DNA from: Nocardiopsis alkaliphila YIM 80379
GTDB lineage: Bacteria > Actinomycetota > Actinomycetes > Streptosporangiales > Streptosporangiaceae
Length of the DNA: 64,000 nt
Assembly: GCF_000341005.1 (NCBI RefSeq)
Contig: NZ_ANBD01000046.1
Coordinates: 15,916-79,915 of the forward strand
Direction: 5' to 3'
Below, piece after piece: positions 54,062-64,000 of this stretch. The position numbers were made by a program, and so were the translations under genes. Below the pieces are notes generated by a model. That model saw nothing but the letters and a program-made list of their open reading frames with translations, had not been told where the DNA came from and did no database searches. Position 1 is the stretch's first letter. Each line of letters opens with the position of its first letter.

Positions 54062-55330
54062 TTAGGACAGGGGGAACATCCCGAGGCGAGCGTGGTAGGC
54101 GTCCGCCAGACGTTCGGTGTCACTGCCCACGTACAGGCCGTCGGAGGTCGCGTGCAGGGCCTCCACGCCGTGGCCACGCGCACGGCCCGGGTTCCATTCC
54201 AGGGCCCGGCCGGTCGTCGGATGCACGGCCGCGATCCCCTCACGGGCGACCGAGCCCGGACCCGGGTTCAGGGCGCCCCCCTCGTTGTCCATCCAGCGCT
54301 GGTGCCCGCCCACGTAGACGGCGTCGGTGGTGACCTCGACCGAGTACAGGGAGTCGCCACCGGTCAGGTTGGTCCAAGTGGGCTCGGAGTCCGGGGTATC
54401 GGTGTTCTCGAACCGGGCCGTGGACTTGCACAGGCCGGGCTTGACCTGTGGGCCGCCCGCGGTCACCACCGCGAAGTAGGAGCCGTCGGGGGAGAAGGAC
54501 ATCTGCCGCATGTAGGTGTGCATCGCCGAGTAGTCGCAGGGCTCCTCGTAAGCCGATGTGGACCAGGGGGCGAGGCTTCCGGTCGAGGTATCGACCATGG
54601 CGATCTGGTAGCGATCCTGGCCGTCCACCTTGGTGAAGGTCCCGTTGATGACCAGCCGCGACCCGTCAGGACTCAGCGCCAGTTCGTGCACGCGCAGATT
54701 GCCGCGCCGCTGTTCGGCGATGGTCGGGGCGAAGTCGGGATCGACCGTTCCGGTGACGGCGTCGATACGGGCCAGCCCGGTACGCCGTTCCCCGTTGACG
54801 CCTGGGAAGTTCCCACCCAGGTAGACGTCGGTGCCGTCGGAGGCCAGTCGGTACACGCCCCCGTTGTCCACCGAGGCATCGAACCCGTGCACGGTGCGGC
54901 CGGTGGCGACGTCGATTCGGGCCACGCCTCGCCGGTCCTGACCGTCGAGGCGGCGGAAGTGCCCGCCGATGATCACCGACCCATCGGGTCCTTGGGCCAG
55001 TGAGGTCACGGTCCCGTCCACCGAGGGCCTGAAGCGGCTCAGGATCTCGCCGGTGCCATGTCGGAACGCGAACAGGTTGCGTCGGTGGTGGGTGCGACCA
55101 CCGTCGGAGTCGGAGACCCGCTCGAACTCGCCGGCGACGACGACGGTGTCACCGATGCGCAGGATGTCCTTGACCGAACCGTCCAATACGTGCGGTGTCC
55201 ACTGGACGGGCTGTTCGCCGACCACCCCTCGGTGGGGCGCGGCGGCCACGGGGGCGGAGGTCGCGATGGACAGGGGGAGAACGAGCAGGGAACCCATGGC
55301 CAGAGCGGCGAGGGAACGGGCCGGTTTCAT
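54062..55330 (-). CDS. Secreted beta-propeller protein
   Basis: A 422-residue exported protein with a signal peptide (MKPARSLAALAMGSLLVLPLSIATSAPVAAA). The body has repeated propeller-like blades: VVVAGEFERV, VIIGGHFRRLDGQDRRGVARID, VYLGGNFPGVNGERRTGLARID, LVINGTFTKVDGQ and VYVGGHQRW. The GG-x-F-x-x-(V/L)-(N/D)-G pattern is typical of surface-exposed delta-60-like repeats. GGAGAG lies before the ATG at 55330. It converges on the DUF4229 gene. Ligand or substrate is unknown. Confidence 0.8.
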   Translation of the reverse strand: MKPARSLAALAMGSLLVLPLSIATSAPVAAAPHRGVVGEQPVQWTPHVLDGSVKDILRIGDTVVVAGEFERVSDSDGGRTHHRRNLFAFRHGTGEILSRFRPSVDGTVTSLAQGPDGSVIIGGHFRRLDGQDRRGVARIDVATGRTVHGFDASVDNGGVYRLASDGTDVYLGGNFPGVNGERRTGLARIDAVTGTVDPDFAPTIAEQRRGNLRVHELALSPDGSRLVINGTFTKVDGQDRYQIAMVDTSTGSLAPWSTSAYEEPCDYSAMHTYMRQMSFSPDGSYFAVVTAGGPQVKPGLCKSTARFENTDTPDSEPTWTNLTGGDSLYSVEVTTDAVYVGGHQRWMDNEGGALNPGPGSVAREGIAAVHPTTGRALEWNPGRARGHGVEALHATSDGLYVGSDTERLADAYHARLGMFPLS

Positions 55331-55635
55331 GGGGCTCTCCTCGGAGTGCGCGGTGGGTGGATACCGCCTATTATTGCATAGGGTCACAGAATAACTACTC
55401 TATGAATTCATGCTTCGGGTCGTAGGTGCCGCGTTCGGGTGGTCGCCTGCCCTGCTCTTTGAGACGGCTGATCAGCGCGGCTCTCGTCGTGGGTTCCGGG
55501 CCAAGAGGGTCTCGGCGCCCGAGCCGCTCGCGTGGGTGGTGCCGCGCGCCCTGTGGGGCGCTCCTGGTTCGGGGAGGCCCCGGTCTGAGGGCGGACCGGT
55601 CCCGGTCGCCGGTGGCGCCCCCTTAGGCTGTTGCC

Positions 55636-56346
55636 ATGACCCGCGCGAAGCTCGACAAGAAACCCCAGGACGTCGCCGCGATGTTCGACGGCATCGCACA
55701 GAACTACGACCTCGTCAACGACGTCATCTCGCTCGGCCAGGACCGTGTCTGGCGCCGGGCCGTGGTCGACGCGGTGGACGCCCACAGTGGTGAGCTGGTC
55801 CTGGACCTGGCCGCGGGCACCGGCACCTCTTCGGAGTCCTTCATCAAGAAGGGCGCCCGCGTCATCGCCTGCGACTTCTCCCTCGGCATGCTCCGCAAGG
55901 GCGCCGAGCGTCGTGGTGGTGCCTCGCGTGGCGGGGTGACCTTCGTGGCCGGTGACGCTCTGTCCCTGCCGTTCGCCGATCAGACCTTCGACGCGGTGAC
56001 CATCTCCTTCGGTCTGCGCAACGTCGCCGACGTGGACCAGGCCCTGCGGGAGCTGCTGCGGGTGACCAAGGTCGGCGGCCGATTGGTGATCTGCGAGTTC
56101 AGCCACATCCCGGTGGAGTTCGTCGACAAGCTCTACTCGACGTACCTGATGGCGGCCTTGCCGAAGATCGCCGGTGCCTTCTCCGGCCGCTCCGAGGCCT
56201 ATGACTACCTTTCGGAGTCGATCATGGCCTGGCCGGACCAGGCCGAGCTGTCCGGCTACCTCCAAGGCGCGGGCTGGTCACGGGTGGCGTGGCGGAACCT
56301 GACCTTCGGCACGGTGGCTCTACACCGAGGTTTCCGGGAAAAGTAA
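55636..56346 (+). CDS. menG: Demethylmenaquinone methyltransferase
   Basis: A 236-residue SAM-dependent enzyme of the UbiE/MenG family that makes menaquinone. The SAM motif [14 protein letters not shown] follows the N-terminal [25 protein letters not shown]. Also present are [17 protein letters not shown] and [13 protein letters not shown], both family signatures. The ATG has TAGGCT ending six bases upstream and no Shine-Dalgarno, pointing to a leaderless message. A textbook terminator follows. Confidence 0.95.
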   Translation: MTRAKLDKKPQDVAAMFDGIAQNYDLVNDVISLGQDRVWRRAVVDAVDAHSGELVLDLAAGTGTSSESFIKKGARVIACDFSLGMLRKGAERRGGASRGGVTFVAGDALSLPFADQTFDAVTISFGLRNVADVDQALRELLRVTKVGGRLVICEFSHIPVEFVDKLYSTYLMAALPKIAGAFSGRSEAYDYLSESIMAWPDQAELSGYLQGAGWSRVAWRNLTFGTVALHRGFREK

Positions 56347-56403
56347 AATCCGGCATACCGCCCACTCGTCTTAAAACTTCTCTTCAGGTCGTAATTCGCC
56401 CAT

Positions 56404-56436
56404 AACCCCAAGGAGCCATCGTTCCTTGGGGTTTTT
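56404..56436 (+). terminator. Textbook terminator after menG
   Basis: An 11-bp stem (AACCCCAAGGA with TCCTTGGGGTT), eight-base loop and a run of five T. Confidence 0.92.
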
Positions 56437-56488
56437 GATGTTACTGCTGAGTCACTTGTGCTGACTTATCCGCCGGGAGCTGCGCTTT

Positions 56489-56503
56489 TGTCACTGAGTG
56501 ACA
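56489..56503. promoter_or_regulatory. 15-base palindrome upstream of the menaquinone-reductase gene
   Basis: TGTCACT-G-AGTGACA is perfectly symmetric and lies 108 bases upstream of the Rex operator. The binding protein is unknown. Confidence 0.4.
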
Positions 56504-56610
56504 GCTTTGGCATGCTCTCGTTGGTTATGGGGCCCATATCCGATTCGTTGAAGAACGGACCCCGGGTGTCGCCTCTTGGCTCTTGGGGGGCTAGACTTCG
56601 GAAAAGAGGC

Positions 56611-56628
56611 TTGTGAAGTGCTTCACAA
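56611..56628. promoter_or_regulatory. Rex operator upstream of the menaquinone-reductase/nuo block
   Basis: TTGTGAAGTGCTTCACAA matches the Rex consensus TTGTGAA-N4-TTCACAA at every position. Rex is a redox sensor that leaves DNA when NADH rises and controls nuo and cyd genes in Streptomyces. A TAGACT -10-like element at 56592-56597 lies just upstream, so bound Rex would sit over the start of transcription. Confidence 0.85.
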
Positions 56629-56765
56629 GCGCACGAGTTGTAGGCCACAAGGCACTATGACGGATAAGTCGGAAGTCCCGAACCGACCCATACCACCCCC
56701 GTGAGCGGGTCGAACCCGCACAGGCCCGCCACGGTAGGACCGCGCGAGTAGTCGAGGACCCACCC

Positions 56766-58070
56766 GTGAGTGAGACAGCCACCTCCGCTCCCAGAGGCCG
56801 GGAGCGGATCGAACACGACGCCGACGTCATCGTCGTCGGTGCCGGCCCCGCAGGTGCCACCACCGCTTACTACCTGGCACAGGCCGGCCTGGACGTCCTG
56901 CTCTTGGAGAAGACCTCCTTCCCTCGGGAGAAGGTCTGCGGTGACGGTTTGACCCCCAGGGCGGTCAAACAGCTCACCTCGATGGGCATCACCTTCGAGG
57001 ACGAGGGCTGGATCAAGAACCACGGATTGCGCATCGTCGGCGCCGGTGTCCGGCTCGAACTTCCCTGGCCCGACCTGGCCGCCTACCCGAATTACGGACT
57101 GGTGCGCACCCGCTACGACTTCGACCAGATCCTGGCCGAACGGGCCGTGAGCGCCGGCGCCAAGCTCTTGGAACGCACCAGTGTCACCGGCCCCCTCATG
57201 GACGAGCGCAGTAACCGCATCGTCGGGGTCCACGCCAAGAACGCCGACCGCGAACCCGTGACCTTCCGGGCACCGCTGGTCGTGGCCGCCGACGGCAACT
57301 CCTCCCGGCTCTCCGTCGCCATGGGTATTCGTAAGCGCGACGACCGCCCCATGGGCGTGGCCGTACGCACCTACTTCGAGAGCCCCAGGCACAAGGACGA
57401 CTACCTGGAGTCCTGGCTGGAACTGTGGGACCGCAGCGGTGACAAGGACGTCCTCCTTCCCGGCTATGGCTGGGTCTTCGGCGTGGGCGACGGCACCAGC
57501 AACGTCGGTCTGGGCGTCCTCAACTCCACCAGCTCCTTCCAGGACGTGGACTACCGCAAGCTGCTGCGTCGCTGGACCGACTCCATGCCCGAGGAATGGG
57601 GCTTCACCGAGGAGAACCAGAAGGGGACCATCCGTGGCGCCGCACTGCCCATGGGTTTCAACCGGGTCCCGCACTACTCGCGTGGCCTGATGTTGGTCGG
57701 CGACTCCGGCGGCATGGTCAACCCGTTCAACGGCGAGGGCATCGCCTACGCGATGGAGGCCGGGCAGGTCGCCGCGGACGTGATCGTGCAGGCGCACGGT
57801 CGTACCACCCAGCAGACCAGGGAACGAGTCCTGCTGCGTTACCCGGAGATCCTCGCCGACACCTACGGCGGTTACTACACCCTGGGTCGTTACTTCGTGA
57901 AGGTCATCGGTCAGCCCGAGTTCATGAAGTACGCGACCAAGTACGGGCTGCGCCAGCGCACCCTCATGAAGTTCGTGCTGAAGATGCTCGCCAATCTCAC
58001 CGAACCGAACAAGGGCGACGCGATGGATCGGGTCATCAACGGCCTGACCAAGATCGCGCCCGCGGCCTGA
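56766..58070 (+). CDS. Geranylgeranyl-reductase-family flavoprotein (menaquinone reductase-like)
   Basis: A 434-residue FAD enzyme: dinucleotide motif VIVVGAGPAGATTAYYLAQAG at 21-41, LEKTSFPREKVCGDGLTPRAV, and the second FAD block GLMLVGDSGGMVNPFNGEGIAYAMEAG. It closely resembles the actinobacterial enzyme (MenJ in mycobacteria) that saturates one isoprene unit of menaquinone. It starts at GTG 56766, 138 bases after a Rex operator, and directly precedes nuoA, linking quinone tailoring to NDH-1. Orthology to MenJ is inferred, not tested. Confidence 0.88.
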   Translation: MSETATSAPRGRERIEHDADVIVVGAGPAGATTAYYLAQAGLDVLLLEKTSFPREKVCGDGLTPRAVKQLTSMGITFEDEGWIKNHGLRIVGAGVRLELPWPDLAAYPNYGLVRTRYDFDQILAERAVSAGAKLLERTSVTGPLMDERSNRIVGVHAKNADREPVTFRAPLVVAADGNSSRLSVAMGIRKRDDRPMGVAVRTYFESPRHKDDYLESWLELWDRSGDKDVLLPGYGWVFGVGDGTSNVGLGVLNSTSSFQDVDYRKLLRRWTDSMPEEWGFTEENQKGTIRGAALPMGFNRVPHYSRGLMLVGDSGGMVNPFNGEGIAYAMEAGQVAADVIVQAHGRTTQQTRERVLLRYPEILADTYGGYYTLGRYFVKVIGQPEFMKYATKYGLRQRTLMKFVLKMLANLTEPNKGDAMDRVINGLTKIAPAA

Positions 58071-58190
58071 AGGAACACCTCATAACGAGGAGGACCCGAC
58101 CGGAGAAAACGGGAGGGTTCCTCCGAATCGAAAAACCCTCCGTTACTTCGGAGGGGATTTCGGTGGTAGCACAAGGAATTCGGGACAAGC

Positions 58191-58208
58191 ACGTGAAAGC
58201 GTTCACAA
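58191..58208. promoter_or_regulatory. Second Rex-like operator directly upstream of nuoA
   Basis: ACGTGAAAGCGTTCACAA matches 16 of 18 positions of the Rex site (the first two bases differ). It lies 50 bases before the nuoA start. Confidence 0.65.
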
Positions 58209-58258
58209 AACTGCCGGGCACAGGGCCCGGCAGACCGTACGGCGGAGGAGGGTGAGCC

Positions 58259-58618
58259 GTGGAGCTGTACACACCGGTACTCGTGCTCGGCGGAATCGGC
58301 GCCGCCTTCGTGGTGGTGTCGATGGTCGTCGGCGCGATCATCGGCCCCAAGCGTTACAACCGGGCCAAGATGCAGGCCTACGAGTGCGGCATCGAGCCCA
58401 CTCCACAGCCCGCGGGTGGCGGCCGTTTCACCATCAAGTACTACATGACGGCGATGATGTTCATCGTCTTCGACATCGAGATCATCTTCCTCATCCCCTG
58501 GGCGATCCACTTCGACGCCCTCGGCTGGTTCGGTCTGATCGCGATCGTCCTCTTCCTGGTGAACGTCTCCATCGCCTACGCCTACGAGTGGCGCCGGGGA
58601 GGCCTCGAATGGGACTGA
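58259..58618 (+). CDS. nuoA: NADH-quinone oxidoreductase subunit A
   Basis: A 119-residue membrane subunit of NDH-1 with three transmembrane helices. Contains the subunit signature YECGIEP and the [12 protein letters not shown] segment. It starts at GTG with GGAGGG eight bases upstream and begins the nuo gene run. NDH-1 moves electrons from NADH to menaquinone and pumps protons. Confidence 0.95.
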   Translation: MELYTPVLVLGGIGAAFVVVSMVVGAIIGPKRYNRAKMQAYECGIEPTPQPAGGGRFTIKYYMTAMMFIVFDIEIIFLIPWAIHFDALGWFGLIAIVLFLVNVSIAYAYEWRRGGLEWD

Positions 58619-58694
58619 CCCGTGCCCTGGCCTCGGCCCCCCACCCCCAGGCCCCACAGACCCAGCAGTCCAGCCCGGAGGAGGTCCGAAGCTG

Positions 58695-59240
<546 letters not shown>

Positions 59241-59242
59241 TC

Positions 59243-59989
59243 ATGAGCAACGAATACGAGCGCGACCGCGACGAGGCGGCGGAGAACCTGCCGGACCAGC
59301 GCGGCCGTGAGCGGCTGGCCGCACCGATCAAGCGCACCGGCATGTTCGGTACGTCGACCAGCGGCGACACCTCCGGTTTCGGTGGTCTGCAGGTGAGGGG
59401 GAGCGCTCCCGCGCACAGCAGGCGCCCCTTCACCGATCCCGACGACCCTCGTACCGCCGACTTCGACCGCGTCGCCGACGACCTGGAGGCGGCGCTGACC
59501 GCCCTGGACCGGGTGGACCTCGTCGAACGCGTCGAGGTGGCCCACGGGGAGATCACCTTTCACGTGCGCCGCGAAGGACTCGTCGAACTGGCCCGAGTGC
59601 TGCGCGACGATCCGGCCCTGCGCTATGAGCTGTGCACGGGTGTGGCCGGGGTGCACTACCCGCAGGAGGTCGGCCGCGAACTGCACGCGGTCTACCACTT
59701 CCGATCGATCACCCACAACAGTGAGATCCGGGTCGAGACCACCTGCCCCGACGCCGACCCGCACGTGCCGTCGATCGTCGCGGTCTACCCGACCAACGAC
59801 TGGCACGAGCGTGAGGCCTGGGACTTCTTCGGAATCGTCTTCGACGGCCACCCGGGGCTGACCCGCATCCAGATGCCCGACGACTGGCACGGTCACCCTC
59901 AGCGCAAGGACTACCCACTGGGCGGTATCCCGGTCGAGTACCGGGGCGCCACCATCCCCCCACCGGACGAACGGCGGGACTACAAGTGA
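59243..59989 (+). CDS. nuoC: NADH-quinone oxidoreductase subunit C
   Basis: A 248-residue hydrophilic subunit at the quinone-reducing end of NDH-1. The first 75 residues are an actinobacteria-type charged extension. The conserved core includes [30 protein letters not shown] and the 30-kDa-subunit signature [21 protein letters not shown], then [22 protein letters not shown] 59243 lies two bases after the nuoB stop. Confidence 0.95.
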   Translation: MSNEYERDRDEAAENLPDQRGRERLAAPIKRTGMFGTSTSGDTSGFGGLQVRGSAPAHSRRPFTDPDDPRTADFDRVADDLEAALTALDRVDLVERVEVAHGEITFHVRREGLVELARVLRDDPALRYELCTGVAGVHYPQEVGRELHAVYHFRSITHNSEIRVETTCPDADPHVPSIVAVYPTNDWHEREAWDFFGIVFDGHPGLTRIQMPDDWHGHPQRKDYPLGGIPVEYRGATIPPPDERRDYK

Positions 59990-60044
59990 ACCGCCCGGAC
60001 ACCACACCGGCCATTCGAAGGGCACTCCAGAAGGGAGGCACGGC

Positions 60045-61340
60045 ATGACCGTCACCGAGGACTACATCGACGCCTCCGGTGGGGACTGGGACGAGGTCGT
60101 CGAGAAGGCCCAGGGCAGCAGCGCCGAACGCCTCGTCGTCAACATGGGACCGCAGCACCCGTCCACGCACGGAGTGCTCCGGCTGATCCTCACCCTGGAC
60201 GGCGAGACCTGCACCGAGGCCCGCGTGGGCATCGGATACCTGCACACCGGTATCGAGAAGAACATGGAGTACCGGACGTGGACGCAGGGCACCACGTTCG
60301 TGACCCGCATGGACTACCTGACGCCGCTCTTCAACGAGACGGCGTACTGCCTGGCGGTCGAGAAACTGCTCGACATCACCGACCGGGTGCCCGAACGCGC
60401 CAACGTCATCCGCGTCATGCTCATGGAGCTCAACCGGATGGCCTCGCACTTCGTGGCCATGGCGACGTTCGGCATGGAGTTGGGCGCCACCACGGTGATG
60501 ACCAACGGCTTCCGTGAGCGAGAGATGATCCTGGACATCTTCGAGCTCGTCACCGGTTTGCGGATGAACCACGCCTACATCCGTCCCGGCGGGGTGGCCC
60601 AAGACCTGCCGCCCGGCACGGTCGGCAAGGTCCGGGAGCTGCTCAAGGAGATGCCCGAGCGCATCCAGATCATGCGCAAGCTCTTGGACGAGAACCCGCT
60701 CTACCTGGCCCGCACCAAGGACGTCGCCTACCTCAACCTGCCCGGTTGCATGGCGCTCGGGGTCACCGGTCCGCTGGTGCGCGCCTCCGGTCTGGCCTGG
60801 GACCTGCGCAAGGCCAAGCCCTACTGCGGATACGAGAACTACGAGTTCGACGTGCCGGTCTCCGATGGCGGCGACGTGTACGCCCGTTACCGGGTGCGCA
60901 TCGCCGAGATGGAGGAGAGCCTCAAGATCATCGAGCAGTGCCTGGACAAGCTGGAACCGGGCCCGGTGATGATCGAGGACGCCAAGATCGGCTGGCCCGC
61001 CAAGCTGGCCCTGGGCCCGGACGGTCTGGGCAACTCCCCGGACCACATCGCGCACATCATGAGCGGTTCGATGGAGGCGCTGATCCACCACTTCAAGCTG
61101 GTCACCGAGGGCTTCCGGGTCCCGGCGGGCCAGGCGTACGCCGCCGTGGAGAGCGCCAAGGGCGAACTCGGCTGCTACGCCGTCAGCGATGGGGGCACCC
61201 GTCCCCACCGCGTCCACTTCCGCGATCCGTCCTTCACCCACCTCCAAGCCGTCGCCGCCATGTGCGAGGGCGGAACGGTGGCCGACGTCATCGCGGCCGT
61301 GGCCAGTATCGACCCGGTGATGGGAGGCGTGGACCGGTGA
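60045..61340 (+). CDS. nuoD: NADH-quinone oxidoreductase subunit D
   Basis: A 431-residue 49-kDa-type subunit that lines the quinone cavity. Signatures are [48 protein letters not shown] and [14 protein letters not shown]-like PGKGE regions near residue 360 ([11 protein letters not shown]). The ATG has GGGAGG seven bases upstream. Its TGA overlaps the nuoE GTG. Confidence 0.96.
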   Translation: MTVTEDYIDASGGDWDEVVEKAQGSSAERLVVNMGPQHPSTHGVLRLILTLDGETCTEARVGIGYLHTGIEKNMEYRTWTQGTTFVTRMDYLTPLFNETAYCLAVEKLLDITDRVPERANVIRVMLMELNRMASHFVAMATFGMELGATTVMTNGFREREMILDIFELVTGLRMNHAYIRPGGVAQDLPPGTVGKVRELLKEMPERIQIMRKLLDENPLYLARTKDVAYLNLPGCMALGVTGPLVRASGLAWDLRKAKPYCGYENYEFDVPVSDGGDVYARYRVRIAEMEESLKIIEQCLDKLEPGPVMIEDAKIGWPAKLALGPDGLGNSPDHIAHIMSGSMEALIHHFKLVTEGFRVPAGQAYAAVESAKGELGCYAVSDGGTRPHRVHFRDPSFTHLQAVAAMCEGGTVADVIAAVASIDPVMGGVDR

Positions 61341-62086
61341 GCGAGAACCACGACAACGGCACCGCCGAGACCGAACGGACCACCTCGGTCTTCACCGACG
61401 AGGTGGTGGCCCGTCTGGCGCAGGACGCCAAGGAGATCATCGGCCGTTACCCGAAGCCGCGATCGGCGTTGCTGCCGTTGCTGCACCTGGTACAGGCCGA
61501 GGAAGGGTACGTCAGCGCGGCCGGCATGGAATTCTGCGCCGACCAGCTGGACATCACCCTGGCCGAGGTCAAGGCGGTCGCCACGTTCTACACCATGTAC
61601 CGGCGCGGTCCGGGCGGCGACTACCAGGTGGGCGTGTGCACCAACACCCTGTGCGCGGTGATGGGCGGCGACGAGATCTTCGCTTCCCTCAAGGAGCACC
61701 TGGACCTGGCCAACGGGGAGACCACCCAGGACGGCAAGGTCACGCTGGAGCACGTCGAGTGCAACGCGGCCTGCGACTTCGCGCCCGTGGTGATGGTCAA
61801 CTGGGAGTTCTTCGACAACCAGACGCCCGCTTCCGCCAAGCAGATGGTGGACGACCTGCGGCTGGGCAAGGACGTGGCGCCCACCCGTGGGGCCTCCAGC
61901 CTGTGCACGTGGAAGCAGGCATCGCGTGTGCTCGCCGGCTTCGACGACGGTCGCGCCGGAGAGGGCGTCCAGGCGACCGGCCCATCGCTGGCCGGGCTCA
62001 AGCTCGCCCGAGAGCGTGGCTGGCGGGCTCCGGACCCCGCGAACCTCCCATCTTCCGACGAGCAGGGTGAGGAGGGCGCCAAGTGA
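61337..62086 (+). CDS. nuoE: NADH-quinone oxidoreductase subunit E
   Basis: A 249-residue 24-kDa-type subunit with the [2Fe-2S] cluster N1a. Ligand Cys are 101 and 106 in CTNTLC and 142 and 146 in CNAAC. The thioredoxin-like fold core is preceded by the helical segment [23 protein letters not shown] 70-residue C-terminal extension after the core is common in actinobacteria. It overlaps nuoD and nuoF by four bases each. Confidence 0.95.
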   Translation: MSENHDNGTAETERTTSVFTDEVVARLAQDAKEIIGRYPKPRSALLPLLHLVQAEEGYVSAAGMEFCADQLDITLAEVKAVATFYTMYRRGPGGDYQVGVCTNTLCAVMGGDEIFASLKEHLDLANGETTQDGKVTLEHVECNAACDFAPVVMVNWEFFDNQTPASAKQMVDDLRLGKDVAPTRGASSLCTWKQASRVLAGFDDGRAGEGVQATGPSLAGLKLARERGWRAPDPANLPSSDEQGEEGAK

Positions 62087-63408
62087 CCACCCTGACCCCG
62101 ATCCTGTCCAAGAACTGGGACCGTCCCGACTCCTTCACGATCGACGGTTACCAGGCCACCGGTGGCTACGACGCGCTGCGCAAGGCGTTGACCATGGAGC
62201 CCGACGGCATCGTCGACATGGTCAAGGAAGCCGGGTTGCGCGGTCGCGGTGGCGCGGGCTTCCCGACCGGGATGAAGTGGGGCTTTTTGCCCAAGGACAA
62301 TCCCAATCCGCGTTACCTCGTCGTCAACGCGGACGAGTCCGAGCCGGGCACCTGCAAGGACATCCCGCTCATGCTCGCCAACCCGCACGTGTTGCTGGAG
62401 GGCGTGTCGATCGCCTCCTACGCGATCAAGTCCAACCAGGCGTTCATCTACGTACGTGGCGAGGTCCTGCACGTCATCCGCCGGCTTCGTCAGGCGGTGG
62501 CCGACGCCTATGAGGCCGGCTTGCTGGGCAAGGACATCCTCGGCAGTGGCTTCGACCTCGACGTGGTCGTCCACGCCGGGGCCGGCGCCTACATCTGTGG
62601 TGAGGAGACCGCCCTCCTGGACTCCCTGGAGGGTTACCGGGGCCAGCCCCGGCTCAAGCCGCCGTTCCCCGCCGTGGCCGGGCTCTACGCCTCGCCCACC
62701 GTGGTGAACAACGTCGAATCCATCGCCAGCGTCCCCGGGATCGTCGCCAACGGTGCCGAGTGGTTCACCGCCATGGGCACCGAGAAGTCCGCCGGGTTCG
62801 GTTTCTTCTCCCTGTCCGGGCACGTCACCAACCCCGGTCAGTACGAGGCGCCGCTCGGCATCACGCTGCGCGAACTCCTCGACATGGCGGGCGGCATCCG
62901 CGCCGGACACGAACTCAAGTTCTGGACCCCGGGCGGTTCCTCCACGCCGATCTTCACCGCGGAACACCTGGACACGCCGCTCGACTTCGAGTCGGTGGGC
63001 GCCGCCGGGTCCATGCTCGGCACCCGTGCCCTCCAGATCTTCGACGAGACCACCTGCGTGGTGCGTGCCGTCGGCCGCTGGATCGCCTTCTACGCCCACG
63101 AGTCCTGCGGCAAGTGCACACCCTGTCGCGAGGGCAACTACTGGATGGTCCAGGTCCTGGACCGTCTGGAGCGCGGTGAGGGCACCGAGGCCGACATCGA
63201 CAAGCTCCTGGACATCTGCGACAACCTGCTCGGCCGCTCCTTCTGCGCCCTGGGCGACGGTGCCACCAGCCCCGTCATGTCGTCGATCAAGTACTTCCGC
63301 CAGGAGTACGTCGACCACTTCGAGAAGGGCGGCTGTCCCTTCGACCACTCCAGGTCCACCCTCTGGGCGGACCGCCCGAACACCACCGAAGGGGGAGGGA
63401 ACAAGTGA
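62083..63408 (+). CDS. nuoF: NADH-quinone oxidoreductase subunit F
   Basis: A 441-residue 51-kDa-type subunit that binds NADH and FMN and carries cluster N3. Glycine-rich nucleotide site [16 protein letters not shown] and FMN region [19 protein letters not shown] are intact. The N3 ligands are Cys342, Cys345, Cys348 (ESCGKCTPC) and Cys388 (SFCALGD). It overlaps its neighbours by GTGA on both sides. Confidence 0.96.
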   Translation: MTTLTPILSKNWDRPDSFTIDGYQATGGYDALRKALTMEPDGIVDMVKEAGLRGRGGAGFPTGMKWGFLPKDNPNPRYLVVNADESEPGTCKDIPLMLANPHVLLEGVSIASYAIKSNQAFIYVRGEVLHVIRRLRQAVADAYEAGLLGKDILGSGFDLDVVVHAGAGAYICGEETALLDSLEGYRGQPRLKPPFPAVAGLYASPTVVNNVESIASVPGIVANGAEWFTAMGTEKSAGFGFFSLSGHVTNPGQYEAPLGITLRELLDMAGGIRAGHELKFWTPGGSSTPIFTAEHLDTPLDFESVGAAGSMLGTRALQIFDETTCVVRAVGRWIAFYAHESCGKCTPCREGNYWMVQVLDRLERGEGTEADIDKLLDICDNLLGRSFCALGDGATSPVMSSIKYFRQEYVDHFEKGGCPFDHSRSTLWADRPNTTEGGGNK

Positions 63409-64000
63409 CCGTCACCTCCAACACCTCCGGCGGGTCCTCGCCGGCTCCGCCCCCGGAGGACCTGGTCACCGTCACCATCGACGGCTTCCGGGTCCAGGTG
63501 CCCAAGGGCACCCTGCTGATCCGTGCCGCCGAGCTGCTCGGCATCCAGATCCCCAGGTTCTGTGACCACCCGTTGCTCGACCCGGTCGGCGCCTGCCGCC
63601 AGTGCCTGGTCGAGATCCCCGACATGGGCAACGGTCGTGGGATGCCCAAGCCACAGGCGTCCTGCACCATCACCGTGATGGAGGGCATGGTGGTCAACAC
63701 CCACCTGACCTCCCCGGTGGCGGAGAAGGCCCAGCGCGGGATCATGGAATTCCTGCTCATCAACCACCCGCTGGACTGCCCGGTCTGCGACAAGGGCGGC
63801 GAGTGCCCCCTACAGAACCAGGCCATGTCCAACGGCCAGGGCGAATCCGAGTTCATCGACGTCAAGCGCACCTTCCCCAAGCCCGTCGCACTCTCCAGCC
63901 AGGTGTTGCTGGACCGGGAACGCTGCATCCAGTGCGCTCGATGCACCCGGTTCGCCGCGCAAGTGGCCGGTGACCCGCTCATCGAACTCATGGAGCGCGG
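63405..64000 (+). CDS. nuoG: NADH-quinone oxidoreductase subunit G, N-terminal part (cut by window end)
   Basis: The first 198 residues are visible. After a Ser/Pro-rich start, the [2Fe-2S] N1b ligands are Cys53, Cys64, Cys67 and Cys87. The N5 His-Cys3 set is His121, Cys125, Cys128 and Cys134. The first N4 Cys residues are at 174, 177 and 180 (CIQCARC). The molybdopterin-like domain lies beyond the window. It starts at a GTG overlapping the nuoF stop. Confidence 0.95.
   Translation, partial: MTVTSNTSGGSSPAPPPEDLVTVTIDGFRVQVPKGTLLIRAAELLGIQIPRFCDHPLLDPVGACRQCLVEIPDMGNGRGMPKPQASCTITVMEGMVVNTHLTSPVAEKAQRGIMEFLLINHPLDCPVCDKGGECPLQNQAMSNGQGESEFIDVKRTFPKPVALSSQVLLDRERCIQCARCTRFAAQVAGDPLIELMER

Overview
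The window is high-GC actinobacterial chromosome. Start codons are often GTG, genes overlap by GTGA or ATGA, and several genes seem to lack leaders. Lineage markers present are Lsr2, a BldC orthologue, a chaplin, an XRE/DUF397 pair, a subtilisin-inhibitor-like protein and the menaquinone/NDH-1 block. The gene order matches a filamentous actinomycete, most likely Nocardiopsis or a close relative. The genus is an inference from family content. No rRNA, tRNA, insertion sequence, prophage or CRISPR array was found.

Layout. 1-1.7 kb: a truncated reverse gene, a small membrane protein and ppa. 1.7-13.7 kb: dacB, a zincin-like protein, tilS, hpt, ftsH, then a tightly overlapping folate operon (folE, folP, an NTF2-like protein, folB, folK) that runs into a DUF3180 membrane protein and two PH-domain membrane proteins. 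13.7-17.7 kb is an accessory stretch: a chaplin, a DUF397/XRE pair, an internally shortened GHKL ATPase, an unknown small protein and a frameshifted PIN-domain remnant. 17.7-23.1 kb: DUF2520 protein, panC, a single-frame nadB-nadC fusion and coaX (pantothenate/CoA and NAD supply). 23.1-25.4 kb: a VapBC pair whose toxin has an internal deletion, and a membrane beta-propeller protein. 25.5-33.3 kb: lysS, a LuxR-type regulator, argA, a small membrane protein, lsr2 and clpC.

33.3-46.7 kb holds a DUF3105 protein, mutY, a secreted subtilisin-inhibitor-like protein tail-to-tail with radA, a GDSL hydrolase, an NlpC/P60 hydrolase, a sugar isomerase-like protein, proC, a proline-rich repeat membrane protein, acuC, a phosphatase-like protein and a BldC-type DNA-binding protein. 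46.9-51.1 kb is a four-gene cytochrome c maturation operon (resA, ccdA, resB, ccsB). 51.2-55.3 kb has a lone LacI regulator with two operator-like palindromes, a PLDc_N protein, bldC, a DUF4229 protein and a secreted beta-propeller. 55.6-64 kb is respiratory: menG, a menaquinone-reductase-like flavoprotein and nuoA to nuoG, with nuoG cut by the window end.

The strongest regulatory signal is a perfect 18-bp Rex operator upstream of the menaquinone-reductase/nuo block, with a second, slightly degenerate copy just before nuoA. The most unusual gene structure is the nadB-nadC fusion, which keeps a good ribosome-binding site at the old nadC start. No wholly new system was demonstrated. The best leads are the fusion, the dual Rex control, the NTF2-like gene embedded in the folate operon, and a cluster of decayed toxin or regulator genes.
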